From assembly GCA_036186865.1 (NCBI GenBank), contig AP025054.1:6367060-6431059 (forward strand): DNA of 64,000 bases. Reading direction: 5' to 3'. The notes beneath the pieces were generated by a model. The model searched no databases and had not been told where the DNA came from. It worked only from the letters and a program-made list of their open reading frames with translations. This stretch comes from Eustoma russellianum (Eukaryota > Streptophyta > Magnoliopsida > Gentianales > Gentianaceae). Below, piece after piece: positions 11,863 to 22,300 of this stretch (position 1 is its first letter; each line of letters opens with the position of its first letter). The translations under genes and the position numbers were made by a program.

Positions 11863-13304
11863 TGTTAGAACATGTTGAGTTTTGATGATTTGCACAAATT
11901 GGGATTTGGAACGACGGATTAGGCGCCTCATGTGAAGTGGTTAGAAGTCAATGCACTTCGAACGCTTACATTAGGTGTTTCATGTGCCTTGGTGAAATCT
12001 AGTACACTTCAAACGCCTACATTATGCGCTTCATGTGAAGTGTCTGGATGCCCGAACACTTCGAATGCCTACATTAGGCGCTTCATGTGTCTTAGGAAAA
12101 AGGCAGTACACTTTGAACGCCTACTTTGGGCGCTTCATGTGTATCACTAAGTCAAAAGTACTTTTTTCCCCAAAATGGGCACGTATATCAGGCTAACTTC
12201 TGATAAAAGTCAGAACAACTTCGAACAAACATGAAGGCTGAGATTATGCGCTTTAGATGACTTCAAACGCCTTAAATTGCCAACATAGGGCGCTTTTATG
12301 TGACATCGAACGCTTGTTCAAATTCACATAAAGCGCTCCATGTCACATTGAACGCCTGCTTAATAAACACATTAGGCGCTTTATGTGACTAATGTTACAA
12401 AAGTCTTACGCTTTACATCCTAACATCATTTGACTCTTTGTACCCTCCTCTTTTAGTGATATTTTCACAGAGTCTCTCTCATTTTTGAAGAAGTCAGATT
12501 TCCTCTTCTAGCTTTCATCAAGAAGCTTCTCCAAGAAAGTTGCTACAAGCCAAGAGGAGATCTTCAATGAAGAAGACATGCCATCAAAAGAAGACAAAGC
12601 CCATTATTGGCTCTGAGATGGTTTCAAGCGGGCAGATTTTTTTCAAGGGTGATAAAACAAGGGTTTCATCTCATTCCTCTCTAACTTTCTACAATTTCAA
12701 GCTCTCAAGTTTTCTCTCAAAGTTCAAGCTCTCAAAATAGTTGTAAACATTGTATACTTTACTTTATTGTTGAGAGTTGTGTTTGTAAAAAGAAGAAGAG
12801 TCTTCTTCTTGGTGAGTAAAGATTGTGAGAGGTGAAGTAGATTGTTGGTCAAGGAGCAAGGGTGCTTCTTGTTTGAGAAATCTTGACCTTGGAGGGTTAA
12901 TTGATAGTGTTGTGGTGCACTATACTCCCTACAAGATTTCTTTGATGGCAAAAAAGATCTTTGGAGGCTAGACTTCAAGGGGTTAGGTTTCTTGGTTGTG
13001 GTCTAGGCGTGTGGCCTAGTTATTTGTTGGATCTTGTTTCTTTGATTGTTGTTTCCCCCTAGAAATAACAATTCCCATTTCAAAATCCTTCTTGTGAAAA
13101 ATCAAGAAGGTAGAGGAGTATAGTCATTTGACTTGAAACTCCATATATCTTTGTGTTCTTTACGCTTTCGCAAAGTCTTTTTTCTTTTCAAGAACACACC
13201 CAAGTATTGGCTGAACTCAAAAACAAAAATTATCCAAGAAAATATCCATACCTGGTGAACACACTATTCAACCCTCCTTCTAGTTGGTTCTAAGGGACCT
13301 AACA
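11863..13304 (+). repeat. copia 3' LTR
   Basis: This LTR starts TGTTAGAACATG and ends GGGACCTAACA, followed by the AATGT target duplication. It is 71 bp longer than the 5' LTR, mainly through an extra repeat unit near 12030-12080 and a duplicated GTGGCCTAG segment near 13005. Substitutions are scattered along it. Confidence 0.9.
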
Positions 13305-13309
13305 AATGT

Positions 13310-13431
13310 AGTTGCGTACGTCCGACTTCTCATATTTTGATGTAGGCGGGAGCGTCTAAAGCAATGTGTTAATGTTGTTGTAGTCTACAAAATTCGATAT
13401 TTGAGGTAATCTGTTTCGGTCCATACATAGT
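13310..13431 (+). repeat. 3' part of the split SINE-like repeat and short spacer
   Basis: Sequence after the copia target site continues the interrupted family with GTTGCGTACGTCCGAC, a degenerate GTAGGCGGGAGCGTCTAAAGCAATG block and the terminal TGTTGTTGTAG. The remaining bases lead directly to the gypsy target site CCTTC at 13432. Confidence 0.7.
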
Positions 13432-14205
13432 CCTTCTGTAGCGCCCCGCTCCCGAGCTCCACCCTCGGAAACGGTGCACCCGCCGTATCTCACTCAGGAG
13501 AATACTAGGCGTCACATCAACCTGCCACACGTCAGTGCTGACATAGGAAAGTCTTTTCCTTTCCTTCTGCGGAAACGATCAGTCATGTGCAAATTTCGAA
13601 ATCGAATATCTTTAAGAAAATAACGATGGAAAATCTAGGCTGACCGGGCCTTACAAATCAAGGTCAAATGTCTAAAATTAAAGAACATGAAACTGTTTCC
13701 AAAATAAAGCATGTGAATAAAATGTCTGTGTCACCCCAAATCATCATAAGAACTCCGTCTCCAACCTCGCTGCGTCATTCTCTATGAGTCACTCAGCCCA
13801 TTCCACGGCGTCAGATCCATCCTCAATGAAAATGTAATCATACTCTGTCTCGGCTACATATGGAATAGTAGGTGTGAGTGATGGTAATCACCCAGTAGGT
13901 GCCTCTCAAAACAATACAAAACTTACATACCCAAAACGATATCTCCACGTAACCACATAGGACAGATAGCATGCAATCGGAAGGTAAGACACTCCACGTA
14001 CTCAACATAAACTACATGATATGGCTTATACGGAAATAAACAATCCACACAAGATGCACGCGCAAGTACGTGATGCATGCTCACATAACGTGTCACACGC
14101 AACTAGAAACATGTCAGGCAATATGCTCCTAGGCCTATATGCAATGCATGCTCCCGGGACCTAATTCCAGCGTCATGGTCTCTAGCCACCACTTGCCGTT
14201 CTGGA

Positions 14206-14375
14206 CACCCACGCCCTATAGACGCTGCGTATCGTACGGAACCCACGCCCTATAGACGCTGCGTATCCGTACGACACCCACGCCCTATAGACGCTGCGTA
14301 TCACATGACACCCACGCCCGACCGACGCTGCGTATCATCACGGCCCCCACGCCCTATAGGCACTACGCATCCTCC
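14206..14375. repeat. 34-bp tandem array in gypsy LTR
   Basis: Five units of CACCCACGCCCTATAGACGC plus TGCGTATC and a variable ACGRxAC end. The fourth unit carries GACCGACGC instead of TATAGACGC and the fifth is degenerate. The right LTR has the same array near 21194-21363. Confidence 0.85.
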
Positions 14376-14469
14376 GCACGCGCACACCCTCAGACAATGG
14401 GAACCTCACGCACATGCACGTGCCATGAATGCAAAAGAAAGGAAAAAGAACAGTTGGACGTCATCCTCT

Positions 14470-14697
14470 GACGTCGATCGATCGACGTGGTTCTGAGACA
14501 CGTCGAACCCTCAGCCATAGGACGTCGATCGATCGACGTGGTTCTGAGGCACATCGAACCCTCAGCCTCTTGACGTCGATCGATCGATGTCCATCTGAGG
14601 CACATCGATCTCTCACCCTCTGGACGTCGATCGATCGAGGTCCATCTGAGGCACATCGATCCCTCAGCCTCTGGACGTCGATCGATCGATGTCCCCG
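14470..14697. repeat. 51-bp palindrome-bearing tandem array in gypsy LTR
   Basis: About 4.4 units begin at 14470, 14521, 14572, 14623 and 14674, exactly 51 bp apart. Each starts with GACGTCGATCGATCGACG or a one-base variant. In the first two units ACGTCGATCGATCGACGT is a perfect 18-bp palindrome. As 51 is divisible by three, both strands stay open and generate spurious repeat ORFs. The right LTR has the same array from about 21458. Confidence 0.9.
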
Positions 14698-15312
14698 AAT
14701 TTCAGAACCCCCCTTCTGAAATTTCTGCAATCCCTCCATCCAATCCCAAACAACCTTTCCCCCATCCCACATATCCATACTCGCATCAAGACCTTACAAA
14801 CCCAAGTAACAACGAACCATACAACAACACGATCACGTTGAATCAAGAAACATATAACGGAATTATCCGCGTGCACATGATCCAAATAAAATCAACGACT
14901 AACGACAACTACAACGCATAAAAATACCCTTTTGCCTATGCAAGCCTTCATACCGTTTTGAGGGAAAGTCAATATGCACCTACCTCAATTCCTAGCGAGA
15001 ATTGATATAGAAAGGTGGGGTGATCTTGAGAGCGCTTGATCCTCCTTCTCTTGAATCTTGGATCAAGGATCCTTCTTTTCTCTTCTTGTTGTGGCCGAAA
15101 ATTGCTGATGGGGAGAGGGAGAGGAGGCTGTCGAATATGAGATAAAAAGGGGAGAGGGATTAGGGTTAATGAGGATTAAAAGAGAGAGGGAGAGATTTGA
15201 GGGAGAGATAAGGGTGATGATTAAGGAAGAAAGATAAAATTTAGGAAATTTTAAATATTTTGTTATTATCTCAAACGTTTCTTTTTTTTTTCCTTTTTTT
15301 TCGGATATAACA

Positions 15313-15326
15313 TCCTACCCCCCTTA
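15313..15326 (-). other. gypsy polypurine tract
   Basis: On the minus strand, AAGGGGGGTAGGA directly precedes the 3' LTR start TGTTATATCC. It is the expected plus-strand primer position. Confidence 0.8.
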
Positions 15327-15358
15327 CAAAAAGTTTCGTCCCCAAAACTTGCCATACC

Positions 15359-17205
15359 TTACTCAAATAGGTGGGAATAGCGGTCGCGCATTTGCTCTTC
15401 TAGCTCCCACGTTGCCTCATTCTCTCGGTGGTTGCTCCATTGAAGCTTTACGTAAGGAATAATCCTCCTCCTCAGCTCTTGATCCTTCCGGTCTAGGATT
15501 CGTATTGGAACTTCTTCATATGACGCGTCGGGTCGGATCTTAAGGGGTTGCGCGTCTAGCACATGACTCGGGTCAGGTACATACTTCCTTAACTGCGAGA
15601 CGTGGAACACGTTGTGCACTTGAGCCAAAGTCGGAGGTAGTGCCAATTTGTAAGCCAAATCTCCAACTCTTTCTAGTATTTCATATGGTCCAATATAACG
15701 CGGCTTCAACTTCCCTTTAACTCCAAACCGTGTCACACCCTTCATGGGTGACACTTTAAGATAGACCTTTTCTCCCTCCTCGAATTTCAAAGGTCGTCTC
15801 CTCGTGTCGGCCCAACTTTTGCTTCTATCTTGAGCTGTCTTAAGACGTTCACGAATCAGTTTCACCTTTTCCTTAGTTTGCTCAATTATTTCTGGAGCCG
15901 TCAACCTACGTTCACCAACTTCGTCCCAATGCACAGGTGACCTACACTTCCGTCCATATAAGGCCTCAAACGGTGCCATACCTATGGCACTGTGATGGCT
16001 GTTGTTGTAGGAGAACTCTATCAATTTGAGCATGCTGTCCCAATTTCCTTTAAAATCCAATGCGCATGCCCTCAACATATCTTCCAGGGTCTGAATAGTC
16101 CTCTCAGATTGACCATCGGTCTGAGGGTGAAAAGCAGTACTCAGTCGCAACTCAGTCCCCATCTTCTTCTGGCACGCTGCCCAGAACTGAGATGTAAACT
16201 TCGAGTCACGGTCGGATACTATGCTGACTGGCACTCCATGGAGGCAAACAATGTTATCAATGTACATAGTTACCAGCCTTTCCATAGTAAGTCCGGTGGG
16301 AATAGGCAAGAAGTGAGCGGACTTAGTCAGTCGATCCACGATTACCCATATTACATCATTCCCATTTCTTGTTTTCGGGAGTCCCACCACGAAGTCCATT
16401 GTTACATGCTCCCACTTCCATTCAGGTATCTCTAGTGGTCGCATCAATCCACCCGGTCTTTGGTGTTTCGCTTTAACTTGCTGGCAAACAAGACATCTTT
16501 CCACAAACTCAGCAATATGCCTTTTCATGCCATTCCACCAATAGTGTCTCTTGAGATCATTGTACATCTTCGTAGCACCAGGGTGAATAGACAGTCTCGA
16601 ATTGTGTGCCTCCTTCAACAACTCCTTCCTAAGGTCCTCAATCTCAGGTACGCACAATCTTCCTTGGTACCACATACTGCCGTCATCATGAACCTGAAAT
16701 CCATCCACCTGGCTGGTTAGCATTCTTTCTCGCGTCTCTCTAATTGTTGCATCGTTCTTCTGTGCTTCCTTAATTTGGTCTACCAAGGTTGGGGTGATAA
16801 TTAGCGTGGCCAGAATATCTGCGGTAGAATCCACAAGATCCAAATCAAATTCCGCCATCTCTTTTTCTAGAGTAGCCTGCCGTGCATGGCTCGACTTCCT
16901 ACTTAAGGCATCAGCCACTCGATTGGCTTTTCCCGGATGATAACTGATGGTCAAGTCGTAATCTTTCAACAACTCCAACCATCTCCTCTGGCGCATGTTC
17001 AGCTCCTTTTGCGTGAACAGATACTTAAGGCTTTTGTGATCAGTGAACACCTCGCATTTCACCCCATATAGATAATGGCGCCAGATTTTCAGCGCGAACA
17101 CCACCGCTGCTAGTTCCAGATCATGAGTCGGATAGTTCTGCTCATAGGGTTTTAGCTGTCGTGAAGCATACGCAATGACCTTGTCGTTTTGCATCAACAC
17201 GCATC
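15359..17205 (-). CDS. gypsy pol exon 4: RNase H, integrase, chromodomain-like tail
   Basis: This exon begins after intron C with CVLMQND, the start of gypsy RNase H, and passes YASRQLKPYEQNYPTHDLEL and the conserved TDHKSLKYL. Integrase follows: an HHCC zinc region (SIHPGATKMYNDLKRHYWW ... CLVCQQVK), then the D,D-35-E core with Asp in VTMDFVVGLP, Asp in IVSDRDSKF and Glu in DGQSERTIQ. The C-terminus ends WELEEQMRDRYSHLFE, matching the chromodomain-like end of Tekay/Del elements, which is thought to guide insertion into particular chromatin. The frame is fully open over 615 codons. Confidence 0.93.
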
Positions 17206-17272
17206 CTGAAATATAAGAGTTAGACTACATCTTTAATTGTATACAAAATCAGTTGAAATCATACACAATTAC
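17206..17272 (-). other. gypsy intron C (67 nt, GT-AG) at RT/RNase H boundary
   Basis: On the minus strand GTAATTGTG opens and ATATTTCAG closes the intron, with TCTAACTC as a plausible branch site about 20 nt upstream of the 3' end. It is AT-rich and has an in-frame stop. Splicing joins ...SKNGLG to CVLMQND, restoring the normal gypsy RNase H start (phase 1). Confidence 0.85.
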
Positions 17273-17951
17273 CTAGCCCATTCTTAGAAGCGTCACTGTA
17301 AATGACGAACCCTTCTGAAGCGGAGGGCTGAGCAAGAATAGGGGCTGTGGTCAGTCTCCTTTTTAGCTCGGCGAAGCTCTGCTCGCACTCGGTGGTCCAT
17401 TCGAACTTCGAATTCTTCTGCGTCAATCGGCTTAGAGGCACTGCAATCGATGAGAAGCCCTCGACAAATTTCCTATAGTATCCAGCCAGACCGAGAAAAC
17501 TTCTTACCTCGGTCACATTAGTGGGTCGAGGCCACTCTGTGATCGCCTCTACCTTCTTTGGATCCACAGAAATTCCTTCTTCGGAGATCACATGACCCAA
17601 GAAGGCTACACTCTTCAACCAGAACTCACATTTGCTGAACTTGGCATATAATTTGCTTCTCCGAAGTGTCTCTAAAGCCTCCCTCAAGTGTTCAGCGTGA
17701 GTCTCTTCGTCGGGGGAGTATATCAGAATATCGTCAATGAACACTACGACATACTTATCCAGTTGTTTCCGAAATACTGTGTTCATTAGATCCATAAAGG
17801 CAGCCGGGGCATTGGTTAATCCAAAAGGCATAACCAGGAATTCGTAATGGCCATAGCGTGTTCTGAAAGCGGTCTTGGCCGTATCCCCAGATTTGATCCT
17901 TAATTGGTGATAACCGGATCGCAAGTCGATCTTGGAAAATACTCTAGCCCC
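17273..17951 (-). CDS. gypsy pol exon 3: reverse transcriptase core
   Basis: The exon starts GARVFSKIDLRSGYHQL and runs through the RT palm with YEFLVMPFGLTNAPAAFMDL and the catalytic FIDDILIYS, then the thumb (FLGHVISEEGI, RSFLGLAGYYRKFVEGF) up to the RNase H junction (VIYSDASKNGLG). All these motifs match gypsy RT. The exon is fully open for 679 nt, with phase 0 at its 5' end and phase 1 at its 3' end. Confidence 0.92.
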
Positions 17952-18024
17952 CTGGAATAAATCTCGTTAGAGGTGAAGTTATCAAATAATTAAAAGTTCA
18001 AGTATAATTTTAATTCATCATTAC
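17952..18024 (-). other. gypsy intron B (73 nt, GT-AG) inside RT
   Basis: On the minus strand the intron begins GTAATGATG and ends TTTATTCCAG, with CTCTAACGAG as branch-like sequence about 20 nt from the end. It splits the invariant RT block between ...IEDLFDQLR and GARVFSKIDL, in phase 0, and has in-frame stops. Confidence 0.87.
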
Positions 18025-18867
18025 CCGCAGTTGATCAAAGAGATCCTCGATTCGGGGTAAGGGATACTTGTTCTTGATAGTGATCTGGTTAAGCTCCCGG
18101 TAATCTATACATAATCTCATGCTTCCATCCTTCTTTTTTACAAACAGGACTGGAGCACCCCAGGGTGACACACTGGGTCGAATAAACTTACGATCCAACA
18201 GTTCTTGCAACTGCTCCTTCAACTCCTTGAGTTCTGCTGGGGCCATACGGTATGGTGCCCTGGATATGGGTTCAGCACCAGGTATGAGATTAATCTCGAA
18301 CTCCACCTTTCTTTCCGGTGGTAGTCCCGGTAACTCCTCGGGGAAGACATCTGTAAATTCCTTTACCATAGGGATTTGGTCGATCTGCGGAATCTCTTGT
18401 TCAGCACCCATTGAGTAAATCAAGAATCCTTCTCTCCCTTTCTTTAGTGCTCGAAATGCCTGTGCCGCAGTTAAATAAAACTTCTGGGATACCTTCTTTA
18501 ATTTAGGGTTCCCTTGAAAGATAGTTTCCCCCCGATTCTGGTGTCTTCATGCTGACTTGCAGTTGCCGGCAATCAATGTTTGCATGATACCTTGTTAAGA
18601 AGTCCATGCCTAAGATAACGTCGAAATCGTACATTTGAATCGGTATCAAGGTCACAGAGAACTGCAGACCGTTAATCTCCAATCCACATTCCTGGTAACG
18701 GTAATAAGACACGAGTACTTGGCCGCCCGCGGCTTGTATACGGTATGGAGTCTCAATCCATTCGGGAAGAATATCCAGATTCTTGGCAAATCTCTTTGCC
18801 ACAAACGAGTGACTTGCTCCACTATCGAATAGAACATTTGCTGGCACTTTGTTAATTAAAATCACAC
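18025..18867 (-). CDS. gypsy pol exon 2: protease and RT N-terminus
   Basis: The exon begins after intron A with VILINKVPANVLFDSGASHSF, the retroviral-type aspartic protease with its DSGA active site, and continues through DVILGMDFL. A run of six G (18528-18533) carries one base too many. With five, the frame runs smoothly from TPESGE into TIFQGNPKLKK and on to the RT start (VLFVKKKDGSMRLCIDYREL, ending DQLR). The extra base is either a real frameshift or a homopolymer sequencing error. Without it, the four exons sum to 4566 nt, exactly 1522 codons including stop. Confidence 0.88.
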
Positions 18868-18954
18868 CTACCATATCCAAGGTTTTAGCACATAACCATA
18901 ACAACATATAACAATGCACTCCAACTACGATATTAAGTACTTAAATAAATGTAC
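18868..18954 (-). other. gypsy intron A (87 nt, GT-AG) at gag/protease boundary
   Basis: On the minus strand GTACATTTA opens and GATATGGTAG closes it. Splicing gives ...GDVVTG followed by VILINKVPANVLFDSGA, the contiguous family pattern (phase 1). The interval has an in-frame TAA and is AT-rich. The branch site is less clear than in B and C (TGCTAAAAC is a candidate). Confidence 0.8.
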
Positions 18955-20152
18955 CCGTCACCACGTCGCCCGACTCCTCGACTTCGGCATCCGTCATCGC
19001 GTGTACCCGGGCATTGGTCTGGCCTCGTCCTCCCTGCTGAGCCTGTGTCTGCGAGTTCACCTGTGCCGGCGCTGAGCATTCCTTAGCAATATGTCCTTGC
19101 TTTCCGCAGTTATAGCACACTCTCTGATCCTTCCGACATGGTCCCGGATGAAAACGTCCGCACAGGGTACACCGTGGGATAGGTGTCGCAGCCCTTACTG
19201 GTTGCGCATCAGTCGGTGCTGGACCCTCAATCATCGGGGTCTGAATCACTGCACTTTGCTGTCGTTCTGGCCGGAATGGTTGCCCGGACTGTGGGCGGCG
19301 AGGTACTTTCAACCATCTCCCTGATCTACCCGTCTGCAACTCCTCACGGGGCCTCTTCAGTCTCTCTAGTGCAGCTGCCCTTTCCAAATTCCTCTCTACA
19401 CGTCGACATACCTCCAGCAATCCCTCAAATGTGGTAGTCTCTGCGCAAACAATCGCCTGTTGAATGCGAAAGCTCAAACCTGTGTGGAACTTCAGCATTT
19501 TGGCCTCTTCGTTGTCCATTATGCATGACATATATTGGCCCAGTTCATGAAATTACTCAGAATATTGATCCACCGTCATGAACCCTTGAGTCAGCAGCTG
19601 GAACTCCGCCATCCTTCTCTGAATAGCACTACCCAGAACATAGTGCTTCTTATACTCCTCAACAAATTGCTCCCAAGTCACTGGTGGAGTCAATTTGCGT
19701 TTCACTCCGTTCCACCACCTCTCAGCTTCCCCTTCCAAGAACGGGGTAGTCACCTCTACTTTCAGATCCGCGGGTACTTGTATCAGTCTTATCTGTTCAG
19801 TTATGTTTTTGAGCCAAATCTCGGCTTCCTCAGGCCGAGTGGTACCCCGGAACATCGGTATTCGGGAGTTCTGCATCTCCCTGTGATAGAACCTCAAGCC
19901 CTGCTGTGGTGCGGGCGGTGGTGGTGGCGGTTGTTGTTGCTGCTGTTGCTGAGTGTGCTGAAGTATTTGGGCAATCTGTGCTTGTTGCTCTGTCATCTGA
20001 GTATATTGTTGCGCCATCTGTGCCTGCTGATGGGCTATTAAGGCCGTCAGATTGGCCAATGTATCCGCGAAGTTTTGGGGGATCGCCCCTTGCCCCTGTC
20101 GTTCGTCTCTGTCATTTCCATCATTTCCTGATGGTTCACGACGTGGAGGCAT
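18955..20152 (-). CDS. gypsy gag exon 1 with one in-frame stop
   Basis: Translation starts at ATG 20152 (MPPRREPSGNDGNDRDERQG), has a Gln-rich stretch and a Pro run, and then the gag capsid segment (TRPEEAEIWLKNITEQIRLI, AERWWNGVKRKL). A TAA at 19553-19555 interrupts ...TVDQYSE before FHELGQYMSC, where an amino acid is expected. The frame then continues to a CCHC knuckle CYNCGKQGHIAKEC and ends VEESGDVVTG at intron A. Gag builds the capsid and packages RNA. The stop would truncate it after about 199 residues unless read through or supplied in trans. Confidence 0.9.
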
Positions 20153-20406
20153 TGTCTGTAGATGATTAAAGCATGTTAGACAAGGTTGACTTAAGAGTAT
20201 TGAAAAGAAGTAAGGAGTGGAGGTCGAAGAAAGGATAACCTATCCTGTCTGCTTGCTAACGGCACTCACCAACCCAAAACCCAGTCATAGCTTATGTCTA
20301 CTTCATTTTATTCCGATTTTAAAAAGAAAATATCATTTGAAAACAGATCGTCACTTATCCTAGGGTTAATTAACTAAACTATACGTTCCCAAGGCGTATC
20401 TGAAGC

Positions 20407-20422
20407 CTGGGCTCTGATACCA
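20407..20422 (-). other. gypsy primer binding site
   Basis: On the minus strand TGGTATCAGAGCCCAG lies two bases inside the 5' LTR; this is the iMet tRNA-type primer site used by most plant LTR elements. Confidence 0.9.
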
Positions 20423-20424
20423 CC

Positions 20425-22300
20425 TGTAGCGCCCCGCTCCCGAGCTCCACCCTCGGAAACGGTGCACCCGCCGTATCTCACTCAGGAGAATACTAGGCGT
20501 CACATCAACCTGCCACACGTCAGTGCTGACATAGGAAAGTCTTTTCCTTTCCTTCTGCGGAAACGATCAGTCATGTGCAAATTTCGAAATCGAATATCTT
20601 TAAGAAAATAACGATGGAAAATCTAGGCTGACCGGGCCTTACAAATCAAGTTCAAATGTCTAAAATTAAAGAACATGAAACTGTTTCCAAAATAAAGCAT
20701 GTGAATAAAATGTCTGTGTCACCCCAAATCATCATAAGAACTCCGTCTCCAACCTCGCTGCGTCATTCTCTATGAGTCACTCAGCCCATTCCACGGCGTC
20801 AGATCCATCCTCAATGAAAATGTAATCATACTCTGTCTCGGCTACATATGGAATAGTAGGTGTGAGTGATGGTAATCACCCAGTAGGTGCCTCTCAAAAC
20901 AATACAAAACTTACATACCCAAAACGATATCTCCACGTAACCACATAGGACAGATAGCATGCAATCGGAAGGTAAGACACTCCACGTACTCAACATAAAC
21001 TACATGATATGGCTTATACGGAAATAAACAATCCACACAAGATGCACGCGCAAGTACGTGATGCATGCTCACATAACGTGTCACACGCAACTAGAAACAT
21101 GTCAGGCAATATGCTCCTAGGCCTATATGCAATGCATGCTCCCGGGACCTAATTCCAGCGTCATGGTCTCTAGCCACCACTTGCCGTTCTGGACACCCAC
21201 GCCCTATAGACGCTGCGTATCGTACGGAACCCACGCCCTATAGACGCTGCGTATCCGTACGACACCCACGCCCTATAGACGCTGCGTATCACATGACACC
21301 CACGCCCGACCGACGCTGCGTATCATCACGGCCCCCACGCCCTATAGGCACTACGCATCCTCCGCACGCGCACACCCTCAGACAATGGGAACCTCACGCA
21401 CATGCACGTGCCATGAATGCAAAAGAAAGGAAAAAGAACAGTTGGACGTCATCCTCTGACGTCGATCGATCGACGTGGTTCTGAGACACGTCGAACCCTC
21501 AGCCATAGGACGTCGATCGATCGACGTGGTTCTGAGGCACATCGAACCCTCAGCCTCTTGACGTCGATCGATCGATGTCCATCTGAGGCACATCGATCTC
21601 TCACCCTCTGGACGTCGATCGATCGATGTCCATCTGAGGCACATCGATCCCTCAGCCTCTGGACGTCGATCGATCGATGTCCCCGAATTTCAGAACCCCC
21701 CTTCTGAAATTTCTGCAATCCCTCCATCCAATCCCAAACAACCTTTCCCCCATCCCACATATCCATACTCGCATCAAGACCTTACAAACCCAAGTAACAA
21801 CGAACCATACAACAACACGATCACGTTGAATCAAGAAACATATAACGGAATTATCCGCGTGCACATGATCCAAATAAAATCAACGACTAACGACAACTAC
21901 AACGCATAAAAATACCCTTTTGCCTATGCAAGCCTTCATACCGTTTTGAGGGAAAGTCAATATGCACCTACCTCAATTCCTAGCGAGAATTGATATAGAA
22001 AGGTGGGGTGATCTTGAGAGCGCTTGATCCTCCTTCTCTTGAATCTTGGATCAAGGATCCTTCTTTTCTCTTCTTGTTGTGGCCGAAAATTGTTGATGGG
22101 GAGAGGGAGAGGAGGCTGTCGAATATGAGATAAAAAGGGGAGAGGGATTAGGGTTAATGAGGATTAAAAGAGAGAGGGAGAGATTTGAGGGAGAGATAAG
22201 GGTGATGATTAAGGAAGAAAGATAAAATTTAGGAAATTTTAAATATTTTGTTATTATCTCAAACGTTTCTTTTTTTTTTCCTTTTTTTTCGGATATAACA
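20425..22300 (-). repeat. gypsy 5' LTR (right copy)
   Basis: It is 1876 bp, near-identical to the left LTR, with the same two internal tandem arrays (about 21194-21363 and 21458-21685). It lies about 2.85 kb upstream of the BBM-like start codon. Confidence 0.95.

Larger units (their letters stand above)
3089..13309 (+). mobile_element. full-length Ty1/copia retrotransposon, SIRE/Maximus-like, decayed
   Basis: The element runs from 3094 to 13304 and is flanked by the direct repeat AATGT (3089-3093 and 13305-13309). LTRs begin TGTTAGAACATG. The order gag, protease, integrase, RT, RNase H is the copia order. An additional ORF lies between RNase H and the 3' LTR, as in the SIRE/Maximus lineage. 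All coding parts carry stops or frameshifts, and the LTRs differ in length (1371 against 1442 bp), so it is not a recent insertion and is not autonomous. The SIRE assignment rests on layout, not on a tree. Confidence 0.9.
13437..15312 (-). repeat. gypsy 3' LTR (left copy)
   Basis: This copy reads TGTAGCGCCCCGC...GGATATAACA on the plus strand; the minus-strand element sees TGTTATATCC...GGGCGCTACA. Differences I saw from the right copy: GGTCAAATG against GTTCAAATG near 13660, CGAGGTCC against CGATGTCC near 14637, and TTGCTGATGG against TTGTTGATGG near 15103. It contains two internal tandem arrays. Confidence 0.95.

Noticed and set aside
14470..14697. Regularly spaced direct repeats resembling a CRISPR array
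   Set aside because: The repeats are contiguous 51-bp LTR units in a eukaryotic retrotransposon. The intervening parts are repeated too, not unique spacers, and no cas genes exist.
14305..14885. Open frames on both strands with repeated TSIDR or RRSIDV peptides, repeated at 21293-21873
   Set aside because: They arise from the 51-bp (17-codon) LTR tandem array. They lie wholly inside LTRs and have no family similarity.
15992..16720. Plus-strand ORFs within the gypsy integrase region
   Set aside because: They are shadows of the long minus-strand pol frame and have no domain similarity.
17206..18954. Idea that the three gypsy pol interruptions are ordinary decay or sequencing indels
   Set aside because: Each has GT and AG at exact phase-consistent borders, 67-87 nt length and AT-rich content, two have CTAAC branch-like motifs, and the rest of the frame is almost perfect.
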